This document shows positions 39,002-49,580 of a DNA stretch of 64,000 nucleotides, piece after piece. The notes under the pieces are model-generated. The model was not told the origin of the DNA. It saw nothing but the letters and a program-made list of their open reading frames with translations, and searched no databases. Every line of letters begins with the position of its first letter. Within the stretch, counting starts at the first letter, position 1. Source of the DNA: Streptomyces sp. Ru72 (GTDB taxonomy: Bacteria > Actinomycetota > Actinomycetes > Streptomycetales > Streptomycetaceae); contig NZ_PQSR01000007.1 in assembly GCF_002920635.1 (NCBI RefSeq), positions 85,708 through 149,707 of the forward strand. The letters run 5' to 3'. Both the position numbers and the translations under genes were made by a program.

Positions 39002-40647
39002 GCGCAACAGCCGTCCACAGCCTGTGGACAACCGCGGCCGACCCGATCGCGAAGATCCAGGCGCCGAAGATCGAATACGGGCAGTTGTCACCGACCCTGA
39101 TCGTCATCGGTGCGGCACTCGTCGGGGTGCTGATCGAGGCGTTCCTGCCGCGCAAGTCCCGTTATTACGCACAGGTGTTCGTGTCCGTTGTCGCACTCGC
39201 CGCCGCGTTCGCCGCGGTGGTGGCGCTAGCCGCCGACGGATACGGCACCACCAAGGCCCATATCGCGGCGATGGGCGCGCTCGCGGTCGACGGACCGTCC
39301 CTGTTCCTGCAGGGCACCATCCTTCTCGCGGGCCTGCTGGGCGTGTTCACCTTCGCCGAGCGCCGCCTCGACCCGGAGGCGCACGGCAACCGGGTCGACT
39401 CGTTCGCCGCGCAGGCCGCGTCCGTGCCGGGCAGCGAGAGCGAGAAGGCCGCCGTCAAGGCGGGTTTCACGACGACGGAGGCGTTCCCGCTGCTGCTGTT
39501 CGCGGTCGGCGGGATGCTGGTCTTCCCCTCGGCGAACGACCTGCTGACCCTCTTCGTCGCCCTGGAGGTCTTCTCGCTGCCGCTGTACCTGCTGTGCGCG
39601 CTCGCCCGGCGCAAGCGGCTCATGTCGCAGGAGGCCGCGGTCAAGTACTTCCTGCTCGGCGCCTTCGCCTCCGCCTTCACCCTGTTCGGCATCGCCCTGC
39701 TGTACGGCTACGCGGGCTCGGTGTCGTACGCGAGGATCTCGCAGGTCGTCGACGGCACGGTCACGAACGTCGACCCGGCGCTCGCCAACACCATGGGCAA
39801 CGACGCGCTGCTGCTCGTCGGCGCCGCGATGATCGTGATGGGCCTGCTGTTCAAGGTGGCCGCGGTGCCGTTCCACATGTGGACACCGGACGTGTACCAG
39901 GGCGCGCCGACACCCGTGACCGGTTTCATGGCGGCGGCGACCAAGGTGGCGGCGTTCGGCGCGCTGCTGCGGCTGCTGTACGTGGTGCTGCCGGGCATGC
40001 GCTGGGACTGGCGGCCGGTGATGTGGGCGATCGCGATCGTCACCATGCTGGGCGGCGCGATCGTTGCGATCACGCAGACCGACATCAAGCGGATGCTGGC
40101 GTATTCGTCGATCGCGCACGCCGGGTTCATCCTCGCGGGTGTGATCGCGACCACGCGGAGCGGCGTGTCCTCTGTCCTCTTCTACCTGGCCGCGTACTCG
40201 TTCGTGACGATCGGTGCCTTCGCGGTCGTCACCCTCGTCCGCGACGCGGGCGGCGAGGCGACGCACCTGTCCAAGTGGGCCGGGCTCGGCCGCAGGTCCC
40301 CGCTGGTGGCGGCCGTCTTCGCGGTGTTCCTGCTGGCCTTCGCGGGCATCCCGCTGACCTCGGGCTTCGCCGGGAAGTTCGCGGTGTTCAAGGCGGCGGC
40401 GGAAGGCGGGGCGATCCCGCTGGTCGTGATCGGTGTGATCTCGTCCGCCGTGGCGGCGTTCTTCTACATCCGGGTGATCGTCCTGATGTTCTTCAGCGAA
40501 CCTCGCCCGGAGGGCCCGACGGTGGCGGTCCCGTCCCCGCTGACGACGACGGCGATCGGGCTCGGCGTGGCGGTCACCGTGGCGCTGGGCGTGGCACCGC
40601 AGTACTTCCTGGACCTGGCGAGCCAGGCGGGGGTGTTCGTCCGCTGA
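38998..40647 (+). CDS. nuoN: NADH-quinone oxidoreductase subunit N
   Basis: A 549-residue antiporter-like subunit, the last of the operon. Signatures include LFVALEVFSLPLYLLCALAR, FHMWTPDVYQGAPTPVTGFM and TDIKRMLAYSSIAHAGFIL. GTG start coupled to nuoM. It is somewhat longer than the enterobacterial protein, with an insertion of about 30 residues (near 120-150). A hairpin follows at 40670. Confidence 0.96.
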   Translation: MSATAVHSLWTTAADPIAKIQAPKIEYGQLSPTLIVIGAALVGVLIEAFLPRKSRYYAQVFVSVVALAAAFAAVVALAADGYGTTKAHIAAMGALAVDGPSLFLQGTILLAGLLGVFTFAERRLDPEAHGNRVDSFAAQAASVPGSESEKAAVKAGFTTTEAFPLLLFAVGGMLVFPSANDLLTLFVALEVFSLPLYLLCALARRKRLMSQEAAVKYFLLGAFASAFTLFGIALLYGYAGSVSYARISQVVDGTVTNVDPALANTMGNDALLLVGAAMIVMGLLFKVAAVPFHMWTPDVYQGAPTPVTGFMAAATKVAAFGALLRLLYVVLPGMRWDWRPVMWAIAIVTMLGGAIVAITQTDIKRMLAYSSIAHAGFILAGVIATTRSGVSSVLFYLAAYSFVTIGAFAVVTLVRDAGGEATHLSKWAGLGRRSPLVAAVFAVFLLAFAGIPLTSGFAGKFAVFKAAAEGGAIPLVVIGVISSAVAAFFYIRVIVLMFFSEPRPEGPTVAVPSPLTTTAIGLGVAVTVALGVAPQYFLDLASQAGVFVR

Positions 40648-40669
40648 GGCGCCCGCGCCGGTTGCGCGA

Positions 40670-40702
40670 CGGCCCGGCACCCGCTCGGGGGGTGCCGGGC
40701 CG
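40670..40702. terminator. Hairpin terminator after nuoN
   Basis: CGGCCCGGCACCC at 40670-40682 pairs with GGGTGCCGGGCCG at 40690-40702, a 13-bp stem with a seven-base loop, between nuoN and the convergent Uma2 gene. Confidence 0.85.
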
Positions 40703-40716
40703 TGTGCTGCTCGGGT

Positions 40717-41319
40717 CTACTGCTTGTCGGTGTGACGCGTCCTGATCTGGGTGAGGTCCAGGTCCACGGGGAACGGAACATCCATCTTCATCCGCTCCCG
40801 GAAGATCCCCACGCTGGTGTACGTGCCCGTGGTCGGCTCCAGCTCGAAGGCGTGCACGGCCGCGCGGCCCTTCTCGTTCTCGACGCGCCAGTAGTGGGGG
40901 ATCTTGGCCCGGGCGTACTTCAGGGGCTTGGTCTCGCGGTCCCGGGAGACGGAGTCCTCCGAGACGACCTCGATGGCCAGGACGACGGCCTCTGCCGGGA
41001 AGCGAGTCTGCTCCGGGTCCTCCACCACGTCTCCGTGCACCACCACCACGTCGGGTTCGGGCCGGTTCTGGTTGTCGAGATCGATGGTGAACTCGCGGAA
41101 CACCTCGAGGTCCGCAGGCGCCAGCGACTGGAGCTGCCACTTGAAGAAGTCGATGGCACGCTCGTGAAAGATGGTCTGCGGACTCACGAAGACCAGGCTC
41201 CCGTCGATCAGTTCCGTGTGCGGGGGCAGATTCGGAAGCCGGTCCAGGTCGTCGGCGGTCCAGCCGCCCTCCGGCGGGATCGGCCAGGTGGGCGTGGACG
41301 CCTTCGGTGCGACGCTCAT
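40717..41319 (-). CDS. Uma2-family (DUF820) endonuclease-like protein
   Basis: A 200-residue PD-(D/E)XK-fold protein of the Uma2 family. The nuclease-like core is visible as RPEPDVVVVHG and EAVVLAIEVVSEDSVSRDRETKPLKYA, containing Asp, Glu and Lys positions of the fold, followed by IPHYWRVE. Biological roles are mostly unknown, and Streptomyces carry many paralogues. The ATG at 41319 has GGGAG upstream; an ATG four codons earlier is possible. Convergent to nuoN and divergent from recQ. Confidence 0.85.
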   Translation of the reverse strand: MSVAPKASTPTWPIPPEGGWTADDLDRLPNLPPHTELIDGSLVFVSPQTIFHERAIDFFKWQLQSLAPADLEVFREFTIDLDNQNRPEPDVVVVHGDVVEDPEQTRFPAEAVVLAIEVVSEDSVSRDRETKPLKYARAKIPHYWRVENEKGRAAVHAFELEPTTGTYTSVGIFRERMKMDVPFPVDLDLTQIRTRHTDKQ

Positions 41320-41516
41320 GAGTGCTCCCATGGGACGGAGTCTCGCCGGTCCCTTCAGACTATCGACCGGAAACGGGCAGGTCTCCCACGCACGTGTGAA
41401 CGATGGTCGTGTCCTTGACCGAGGCTGGACAGGGCCCTGTGGATAACTCCGGGACTGTCGGCCGTGGCCCCTATCGTGGACGCAGTGGTCGAAGGACGAC
41501 CGACGGGGGACGGGCG

Positions 41517-43508
<1,992 letters not shown>

Positions 43509-43541
43509 GCCGTCCGGCCATGAGCCGCCCCCCGGCCGGGC

Positions 43542-46310
43542 TCACAGCGCACGTGCCGCGTACGCCCTGACGTCCGCGTCCGAGTCCGCGGTGGCCGTGG
43601 CGAGGGCCGCGCGGGCGTCGTGCGCGTCGCTGTGCCGGGTCAGCGCCAGGACGGCTGCCTTCCGGACGTCCGCATTGGGATCGGCCAGGGCCTTGGCGAG
43701 GGCGGGGACCGCCACCTCGAGGTCGGCGGCGGCGAGCGCGGCGGCGGCACCGGCGCGGACTTGCCAGGCAGAGTCGGACAGGGCGGCCGTGGCGCGGTCG
43801 GCGAGTGGTGGCGGGCAGCCGACGGCGGCGAGTGCGCCGTAGGCGGCCGCACGGACCAGCGCGTCGGGGTCGCCGGTGAGGTCGGCGAGTGCGGACAGGA
43901 CCCCGTCCGCTCCGGCGGTCGCCCCGCCATCGGGGTCTGCCCGGCCCACCGTGCCGAGGGCCTTGGCGAGCGCCACGCGGACCTCGCGGGACGGGTCGGT
44001 GGTCGCCGCGCGCACCAGCGGTGCGACCGCGTCGACGGAGACGAGCGCGCGCACGGCCTCGATACGGACCGTCGTGTCGGAGTCGGCGAGAGCCTCCGCG
44101 AACAGATCGGCGTCGCCCAGCCGCAGCGCCCGCAGGACGTCCAGCGCGGCGGCGCGGACGACGGGGTCGGGCTCGGACAGGGCAGCGGCGAGGCGGTCGC
44201 GGAGGGCCGGCTCGGGTGGCAGCGTCTCCACGAGTTCGCGCAGGGAGGCGGCCGCGGCGGCGCGCACGTCGGCGTCCGTGTCGCTGAGCAGGGCCGCGAG
44301 TGCCGGGCCGGTGCCGTGCGGCAGGGTCTCGGTCAGCACCGTGACGGCGGTGCGGCGGACGGAGGGGTCGGGATCGTCCAAGTAGGGCCGCAGCGCGGTG
44401 AGTTCGGGTTGCTCCTCCGCCAGGGCGAGGAGTTCCAGCAGGCGGGGTGACGTCGGCGCGTCATGGCCGGTGACGGGGCGGACGGCCGCGTCGCCCGCCG
44501 TGGGCCGACCCCGCACCGCGGTGGGCGCCACCTCCCGTGCCCCGGCCGTCGCCACCTGCTCCGGACGCACCTCGCCGAGCGCCCGGGAGGCACCGCCCAC
44601 AGGGGCGAAGCCCTCCACCGGAACCAGATAGGGAGCCACGGGACGTGCCGTGAACTCCATCGCGCCAGAGGGGGACTTGTGCAGATCGAGATGGTGGAAC
44701 CAGGACGCGTCGTCGCGTTCCGGATGGTCGAGGCGGTCGTGGTAGAGGCCCCAGCGGGACTCCGTGCGGGCCAGGGAGGCGCGGGCCGCCATCTCCGCGC
44801 AGTCGCGGATGAAGGTCACCTCCGCGCAACGCATCAGCTCGTGCGGCGTCCGGGCGCCCATGGAGGCGATGTCGGCGCGCATCCGCTCGAACGCCTCCAG
44901 CGCCAGGGACAGCCGGGCGCCGGCCTTCGGCGGGGCCACGTAGTCGTTCACGAAGCGGCGCAGCTTGTACTCGACCTGGGGCTGCGGCGGGCCGTCCGGG
45001 TTGCGCAGCGGGCGGTAGATCAGCTCGTGTGCCTCACGGAGCTGGTCCTGCGGCAACGCGCCCTCGTAGGCCTGGTACTGCGCGGCGTCCTCACCGGCCA
45101 GCTCGCCGAACACGAACGCGCCGATCATGTAGTTGTGCGGCACACAGGCCAGGTCGCCGGCGGCGTACAGGCGGGGGACCGTCGTCCGGGCGTGGTCGTC
45201 GACGCGGACGCCCGAGGCCGAGTGGCCGCCGCACAGGCCGATCTCCGAGATGTGCATCTCCACGTCGTGGGTGCGGTAGTCGTGGCCGCGGCCCGCGTGG
45301 AAGGTGCCGCGCGTCGGGCGTTCCGTCGAGTGCAGGATCGACTCCAGCGCCGAGATCGACTCCTCCGGAAGATGGCTCAGCTTGAGGTACACCGGGCCCC
45401 GGTCCGAGGCCACCTCCTCCGCGAACTCCGCCATCATCTGCCCCGACCAGTAGTCGGAGTCGACGAAGCGTTCGCCGTGCCGGTTGACCTGGTAGCCGCC
45501 GAAGGGGTTGGCGACGTAGGCGCAGGCCGGGCCGTTGTAGTCCTTGATCAGCGGGTTGATCTGGAAGCACTCGATGCCGGTCAGCTCGGCGCCCGCGTGG
45601 TAGGCCATCGCGTAGCCGTCGCCGGCGTTCGTCGGGTTCTCGTAGGTGCCGTACAGGTAGCCGGAGGCGGGCAGACCGAGGCGGCCGCAGGCGCCCGTCG
45701 CCAGGATCACCGCGCCCGCGCGGACCACCACGAACCGGCCCGTACGGGTGTGGAAGCCCGCCGCGCCCACGGCCCGGCCCCCGGACGTCAGCACCCTGAC
45801 CGGCATCACGCGGTTCTCGATCCGGATCCGTTCCCGCATCTCGCGCCGCCGCAGCTGCCGGTACAGGACCTTCTTGACGTCCTTGCCCTCGGGCATCGGC
45901 AGGACGTAGGAGCCGGACCGGTGCACCTGGCGGACCGCGTACTCGCCGTGCTCGTCCTTCTCGAACTTCACCCCGTACGACTCCAGGCGCCTCACCATGG
46001 CGAAGCCGCGGGTCGCGGTCTGCCGGACGGTGGACTGGTCGACGATGCCGTCGTTGGCGCGGGTGATCTCGGCGACGTAGTCGTCGGGCTCGGCGCGGCC
46101 CGGGATGACCGCGTTGTTGACGCCGTCCATTCCCATGGCGAGCGCGCCGGAGTGCCGGACGTGCGCCTTCTCCAGCAGCAGCACGTCCGCGCCGCGCTCG
46201 GCGGCCGTCAGCGCCGCCATGGTGCCGGCCGTGCCGCCGCCGATCACGAGCACGTCGCAGGAGAGTTCTTCCGCATCGGTGAGGGCGGGGATCTCCATGG
46301 GGGTGTCCAC
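43542..46310 (-). CDS. AprA-like FAD oxidoreductase fused to HEAT-repeat tail
   Basis: A 922-residue fusion. Residues 1-560 form a fumarate reductase/AprA-type flavoprotein: FAD glycine motif VIGGGTAGTMAAL near residue 22, then KAHVRHSGALAMGMDGVNNAV, which follows the AprA pattern (RSGAxAxGLxxIN). AHPRLYAAGD-type C-terminal FAD segment (VPRLYAAGDLACVP) also present. Residues from about 620 to the end are eight or nine HEAT repeats with the DxDxxVRxxAxxxL pattern. AprA is the alpha subunit of adenylylsulfate reductase; an AprB-like ferredoxin gene lies in the same operon. GTG at 46310 chosen; ATG at 46298 is possible. Last gene of a six-gene unit; reaction unknown. Confidence 0.85.
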   Translation of the reverse strand: MDTPMEIPALTDAEELSCDVLVIGGGTAGTMAALTAAERGADVLLLEKAHVRHSGALAMGMDGVNNAVIPGRAEPDDYVAEITRANDGIVDQSTVRQTATRGFAMVRRLESYGVKFEKDEHGEYAVRQVHRSGSYVLPMPEGKDVKKVLYRQLRRREMRERIRIENRVMPVRVLTSGGRAVGAAGFHTRTGRFVVVRAGAVILATGACGRLGLPASGYLYGTYENPTNAGDGYAMAYHAGAELTGIECFQINPLIKDYNGPACAYVANPFGGYQVNRHGERFVDSDYWSGQMMAEFAEEVASDRGPVYLKLSHLPEESISALESILHSTERPTRGTFHAGRGHDYRTHDVEMHISEIGLCGGHSASGVRVDDHARTTVPRLYAAGDLACVPHNYMIGAFVFGELAGEDAAQYQAYEGALPQDQLREAHELIYRPLRNPDGPPQPQVEYKLRRFVNDYVAPPKAGARLSLALEAFERMRADIASMGARTPHELMRCAEVTFIRDCAEMAARASLARTESRWGLYHDRLDHPERDDASWFHHLDLHKSPSGAMEFTARPVAPYLVPVEGFAPVGGASRALGEVRPEQVATAGAREVAPTAVRGRPTAGDAAVRPVTGHDAPTSPRLLELLALAEEQPELTALRPYLDDPDPSVRRTAVTVLTETLPHGTGPALAALLSDTDADVRAAAAASLRELVETLPPEPALRDRLAAALSEPDPVVRAAALDVLRALRLGDADLFAEALADSDTTVRIEAVRALVSVDAVAPLVRAATTDPSREVRVALAKALGTVGRADPDGGATAGADGVLSALADLTGDPDALVRAAAYGALAAVGCPPPLADRATAALSDSAWQVRAGAAAALAAADLEVAVPALAKALADPNADVRKAAVLALTRHSDAHDARAALATATADSDADVRAYAARAL

Positions 46311-46330
46311 CAGGGTTGCCTTTCCCGTGT

Positions 46331-47098
46331 TCAGGAACCGAGTGAGGTGAGGACGTCGCGGCGCAGGGCACGCCGGGCCGCATCGTCGTGCGCGGTACGG
46401 TCGCGCGGGCGCGGTACGTCCCGTACGGCGAGGAGCCGGCCCCTGCCGAGCAGCGCCACGCGGTCGCCCAGGTTCAGGGCCTCGTCCACGTCGTGGGTGA
46501 CGAAGACGACGGTCGCGCCCGTGCCGCGCAGCACCTCCACCAGCAGGTCCTGCATGCCGGCGCGGGTCTGGGCGTCGAGGGCGCCGAAGGGTTCGTCCAT
46601 CAGGACGGCGCGCGGGTCGGCCGCGAGGGCGCGCGCCAGTTGTGCGCGCTGGCGCTGCCCCCCGGAGACGCGGTGGGGCAGGTGCCGTGCCTGGTCGGCC
46701 AGTCGGACCCGGTCCAGCCAGGCCTCGGCCTGGGTACGGCGTTGGGCACGCGGTACGCCCTTGATGGCCAGCGGCAGTTCGATGTTCGCCCGCAGGGTGC
46801 GCCAGGGGAGCAGGGCGTCCTCCTGGAAGACCAGCGCACGGTCGGCGGCGGGACCGTTCAGGGGGCGGCCGTCCTGTTCCACCGTCCCGGCCAGCGTGGG
46901 CAGGAGTCCGGCCAGCGTCCGCAGCAGGGTCGACTTGCCGCACCCGGAGGGGCCGACGACGGTGAGGATCTCTCCGGAGGCGATGTCCAGGTCGACGCCC
47001 TCCACGGCGGGCGCGCCCGGGCGGCCGAGCGCGGCTGCCCGCAGGGTGAGCCGGGCACCGGTCCGGGACGCTGTCCGGACGTCAGACGAGCTGGTCAT
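46331..47098 (-). CDS. ABC transporter ATPase, sulfonate/nitrate/taurine type
   Basis: A 255-residue nucleotide-binding subunit of the SsuB/TauB group. Walker A VVGPSGCGKSTLLR, signature VSGGQRQRAQLARAL, Walker B RAVLMDEPFGALD and the H-loop FVTHDVDEAL are all present. Its start overlaps the permease gene by 17 bases. It powers uptake of the ligand bound by the lipoprotein at 47942. Family membership does not fix the substrate. Confidence 0.92.
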   Translation of the reverse strand: MTSSSDVRTASRTGARLTLRAAALGRPGAPAVEGVDLDIASGEILTVVGPSGCGKSTLLRTLAGLLPTLAGTVEQDGRPLNGPAADRALVFQEDALLPWRTLRANIELPLAIKGVPRAQRRTQAEAWLDRVRLADQARHLPHRVSGGQRQRAQLARALAADPRAVLMDEPFGALDAQTRAGMQDLLVEVLRGTGATVVFVTHDVDEALNLGDRVALLGRGRLLAVRDVPRPRDRTAHDDAARRALRRDVLTSLGS

Positions 47099-47945
47099 CG
47101 GGTACCTCCCGCACGGGCTCGGGGCTGCTCGGGACGGGAGCGGGGGCGGTGCCTCGCACCCGGGGGACGCGGTCCGCGGCGGCGTACGACGTCCGGGGCA
47201 GCCAGCGCGTCAGACGGCGGCCCAGCAGTTCCACCGCTGTGGACGTCACCCAGCCCAGTACGCCGATGGTGACCATGCCGACGAAGACGCCCGGGTAGTC
47301 GACGACCGTGTAGTCCTGCCAGGTGCGGTAGCCGACGCCGTACTGCCCGGAGATCATTTCGGCGGAGATCACACAGATCCACGACACGCCGATCCCGACC
47401 GACAGACCGCCGAAGATGCCGGGCAGCGCGCCCGGCAGGACCACCGACCCGAGGACCCGCCACCGGCCGCCGCCCATGGTCCGCACCGCCTCCTCCCACA
47501 CGGGGGTCAGCGCGCGGACCGCGTGCCGGGTGGAGACCAGCACGGGGAAGAAGGCCGCCGTGCAGGTGATGAACACGATGCCCTGCTCGTTGTTGGGGAA
47601 GAGGAGGATGGCCACGGGGACCAGCGCGATCGCCGGGATCGGGCGGACCACCTCCAGCAGCGGGCCGAGCAGGTCCTCGGCGAGGCGGGAGCGGGCCACG
47701 AGCACGCCGGTGGCCACACCCAGGACCGCCGCCAGCAGGAAACCGGTGAGGATACGGGTCAGGCTGTCGGCCAGATCCGTCCAGTAGTCACCGCCGGAAA
47801 GCCGGTCGGCGAACGCGCGGGCCACCTCGGTGACGGTGGGGAACTGCGAGAAACGCAGCCACACGTCGATCTTCAGGCTGGTCAGCAGCTGCCACAGGCC
47901 GAGGGCGGCGGCCAGGGACGCCACCCGCAGCGCGTACCGGCTCAC
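47082..47945 (-). CDS. ABC transporter permease, SsuC/TauC type
   Basis: A 287-residue inner-membrane permease of about six helices. The ATPase-coupling EAA loop is VWEEAVRTMGGGRWRVLGSVVLPGALPG. The GTG start overlaps the solute-binding gene by four bases (GTGA). The last 40 residues form a proline-rich cytoplasmic tail overlapping the ATPase start. Confidence 0.9.
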   Translation of the reverse strand: MSRYALRVASLAAALGLWQLLTSLKIDVWLRFSQFPTVTEVARAFADRLSGGDYWTDLADSLTRILTGFLLAAVLGVATGVLVARSRLAEDLLGPLLEVVRPIPAIALVPVAILLFPNNEQGIVFITCTAAFFPVLVSTRHAVRALTPVWEEAVRTMGGGRWRVLGSVVLPGALPGIFGGLSVGIGVSWICVISAEMISGQYGVGYRTWQDYTVVDYPGVFVGMVTIGVLGWVTSTAVELLGRRLTRWLPRTSYAAADRVPRVRGTAPAPVPSSPEPVREVPDDQLV

Positions 47946-49285
47946 GACGCCCGTCCCAGCGCGTCGGCGTACGTGACGGCACGTGCCCCCGGGTGCGCGC
48001 CGATGTACGCCTGCGCGGTGGCCGGTGCGACGAAGGGGAGCAGACGGCTGCCGTCCGCCACCCACACCGCCTTGTCGGCGAACCACAGGGTGCCGGTGGT
48101 GGCGTCGGGCACGTACGCGGCCCGGATGTCCGAGCGGTGCTGCGCCACGTACTTCAGCAGCTCATCGGGGGCCTTGAAGGTCCGTGTGGTCTCCGCGCCC
48201 TTGGACCACACCTCGCTCGCGGCCGGCGGAGGAGTCGCGGCGAGATCCTTCGTGTACGTCGAGCCGAGTGCCTTCTTCGCGTACTGGTCGTCGACGAAGG
48301 AGTCCACGTCGATGTCGCCGGTCAGCTTGGCGGACTTCAGGATCGACACGTCCTGCTTCAGCGCGGACACCAACTGCGGCTTGACGGCCGGGTCGAAGGT
48401 GGAGATGCCGTGGGCGCCGTTGTAGAGGTAGACGACCTCGGCGGGCAGGCCGGTGGCCTTGGCGACCTTCTCGGCCGCGGTCACGGGGTGGGCGTTCAGG
48501 TAGTCGGTCGCCTCCGCCTGCGCCTTCAGGAAGGCCCCGAGGACGGCCGGGCGCTGCTGGGCGAAGTCCGCGCGCGCGGTGACGCCGTGGAACGTCGGCA
48601 GGTTCAGCTGCGCACCGTCGTACAACGCCTTCGCCTTGCCCTGGTAGGCGAGCAGGCCCGGCCAGGCCACGAACTGGCTCAGCGCGTCCGCGCTGCCCGC
48701 CGCGAGCGCCGAGGCGCCCACCGCGGGCTGCTGGTTGAGCTTCTCGATGCCCTTGTCCGGGTCGATCCCGGCGCGCTGCAGGGCTCGTACGAGGGTGCCG
48801 TCCGCGGCGGAGCCGACGCTCGTGGAGACCTTCCTGCCCTTCAGGTCCCGCAGGGAGGAGAGCTTCGAATCCGGTGCGGTGACGATGGTGTTGAGGCCGC
48901 CGCGCAGGTTGTAGCCGGTGACGGAGACCAGGTGGGTGGGGCGGCCCAGCTGCCTTCCACGGGCCGCGTTGATGAGGAGCGGGAAGTCGCCCATGGAGCC
49001 GATGTCGATCTTCCCGGCGGTCATCTGGGCGGTGATGGGGGCTCCGGTCGCGTAGTCCTGCCAGACGACCTTGTAGGTGTGGCCGTCGTGCAGGGCGCCC
49101 AGCTGCTGCTCGAAGTAGCCCAGGGAGCGCAGAAGGGTGCCCGCCGTGACGGTGTTGATGGTCTTGGACTGGTAGCCGACGGTGACGGTGATCGTGGAGC
49201 CGGTGCCCGCCCGCGCGCTCGCGCCGCACGCGGCGAGCGGGAGGAGGAGGGCGACCGTGGCGAGGGAGACTGCCGTGCGTTTCAT
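47942..49285 (-). CDS. SsuA-like solute-binding lipoprotein fused to NosL-like domain
   Basis: A 447-residue exported lipoprotein. The lipobox LAAC puts the lipidated Cys at residue 20. Residues 30-330 form a type-2 periplasmic-binding domain of the SsuA/TauA group (TVGYQSKTINTVTAGTLLRS; GKIDIGSMGDFPLL; LKGRKVSTSVGSAADG). Residues from about 355 to the end resemble NosL: FKAPDELLKYVAQH, then YVPDATTGTLWFADKAVWV and a closing GARAVTYADAL. NosL is a copper-binding lipoprotein associated with nitrous oxide reductase, and related domains occur elsewhere. This combination in one polypeptide is unusual. The ligand is unknown. Confidence 0.8.
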   Translation of the reverse strand: MKRTAVSLATVALLLPLAACGASARAGTGSTITVTVGYQSKTINTVTAGTLLRSLGYFEQQLGALHDGHTYKVVWQDYATGAPITAQMTAGKIDIGSMGDFPLLINAARGRQLGRPTHLVSVTGYNLRGGLNTIVTAPDSKLSSLRDLKGRKVSTSVGSAADGTLVRALQRAGIDPDKGIEKLNQQPAVGASALAAGSADALSQFVAWPGLLAYQGKAKALYDGAQLNLPTFHGVTARADFAQQRPAVLGAFLKAQAEATDYLNAHPVTAAEKVAKATGLPAEVVYLYNGAHGISTFDPAVKPQLVSALKQDVSILKSAKLTGDIDVDSFVDDQYAKKALGSTYTKDLAATPPPAASEVWSKGAETTRTFKAPDELLKYVAQHRSDIRAAYVPDATTGTLWFADKAVWVADGSRLLPFVAPATAQAYIGAHPGARAVTYADALGRAS

Positions 49286-49300
49286 GGGAGTTCGGGCCTC

Positions 49301-49528
49301 TCAGCGGAGCAGGTAGGGCATGTTGACCGTGACCGCTCCGGTGGGACAGCGGGCCGCGCACGGTCCGCAGTACCAGCACTCGTCGACGTGCATGTACGCC
49401 TTGCCGGTGCTCTCGTCGATGGCGAGGGAGTCCAGCGGGCACATGTCCACGCACAGGGTGCAGCCGTCGATGCACTTCGACTCGTCGATGGTCACGGGCA
49501 CGTCGGCCCGCTGGGGCGCCAAGGGCAT
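49301..49528 (-). CDS. Two-cluster 4Fe-4S ferredoxin, AprB-like
   Basis: A 75-residue protein with eight cluster cysteines: Cys19, 23, 26 and 30 (CxxxCxxCxxxC) and Cys51, 54, 57 and 61 (CxxCxxCxxxC). The spacing in the first set and the phrase AYMHVDECWYCGPC resemble the beta subunit of adenylylsulfate reductase (AYxxxPDMCWECYSC). It lacks the long AprB C-terminal tail that wraps the alpha subunit. It lies 15 bases before the lipoprotein gene in the same operon and is the natural electron partner of the AprA-like protein. Confidence 0.85.
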   Translation of the reverse strand: MPLAPQRADVPVTIDESKCIDGCTLCVDMCPLDSLAIDESTGKAYMHVDECWYCGPCAARCPTGAVTVNMPYLLR

Positions 49529-49580
49529 GGCTGTCTCCAGGAAGGTGCCCGGACAGGGCGGAAGGGGGGGCGAACAGGGG

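Noticed and set aside
44463..48425. A 1320-codon plus-strand open frame
   Set aside because: It is antisense to the HEAT flavoprotein and ABC genes, with no recognisable domain and poor codon structure; another GC-skew shadow.
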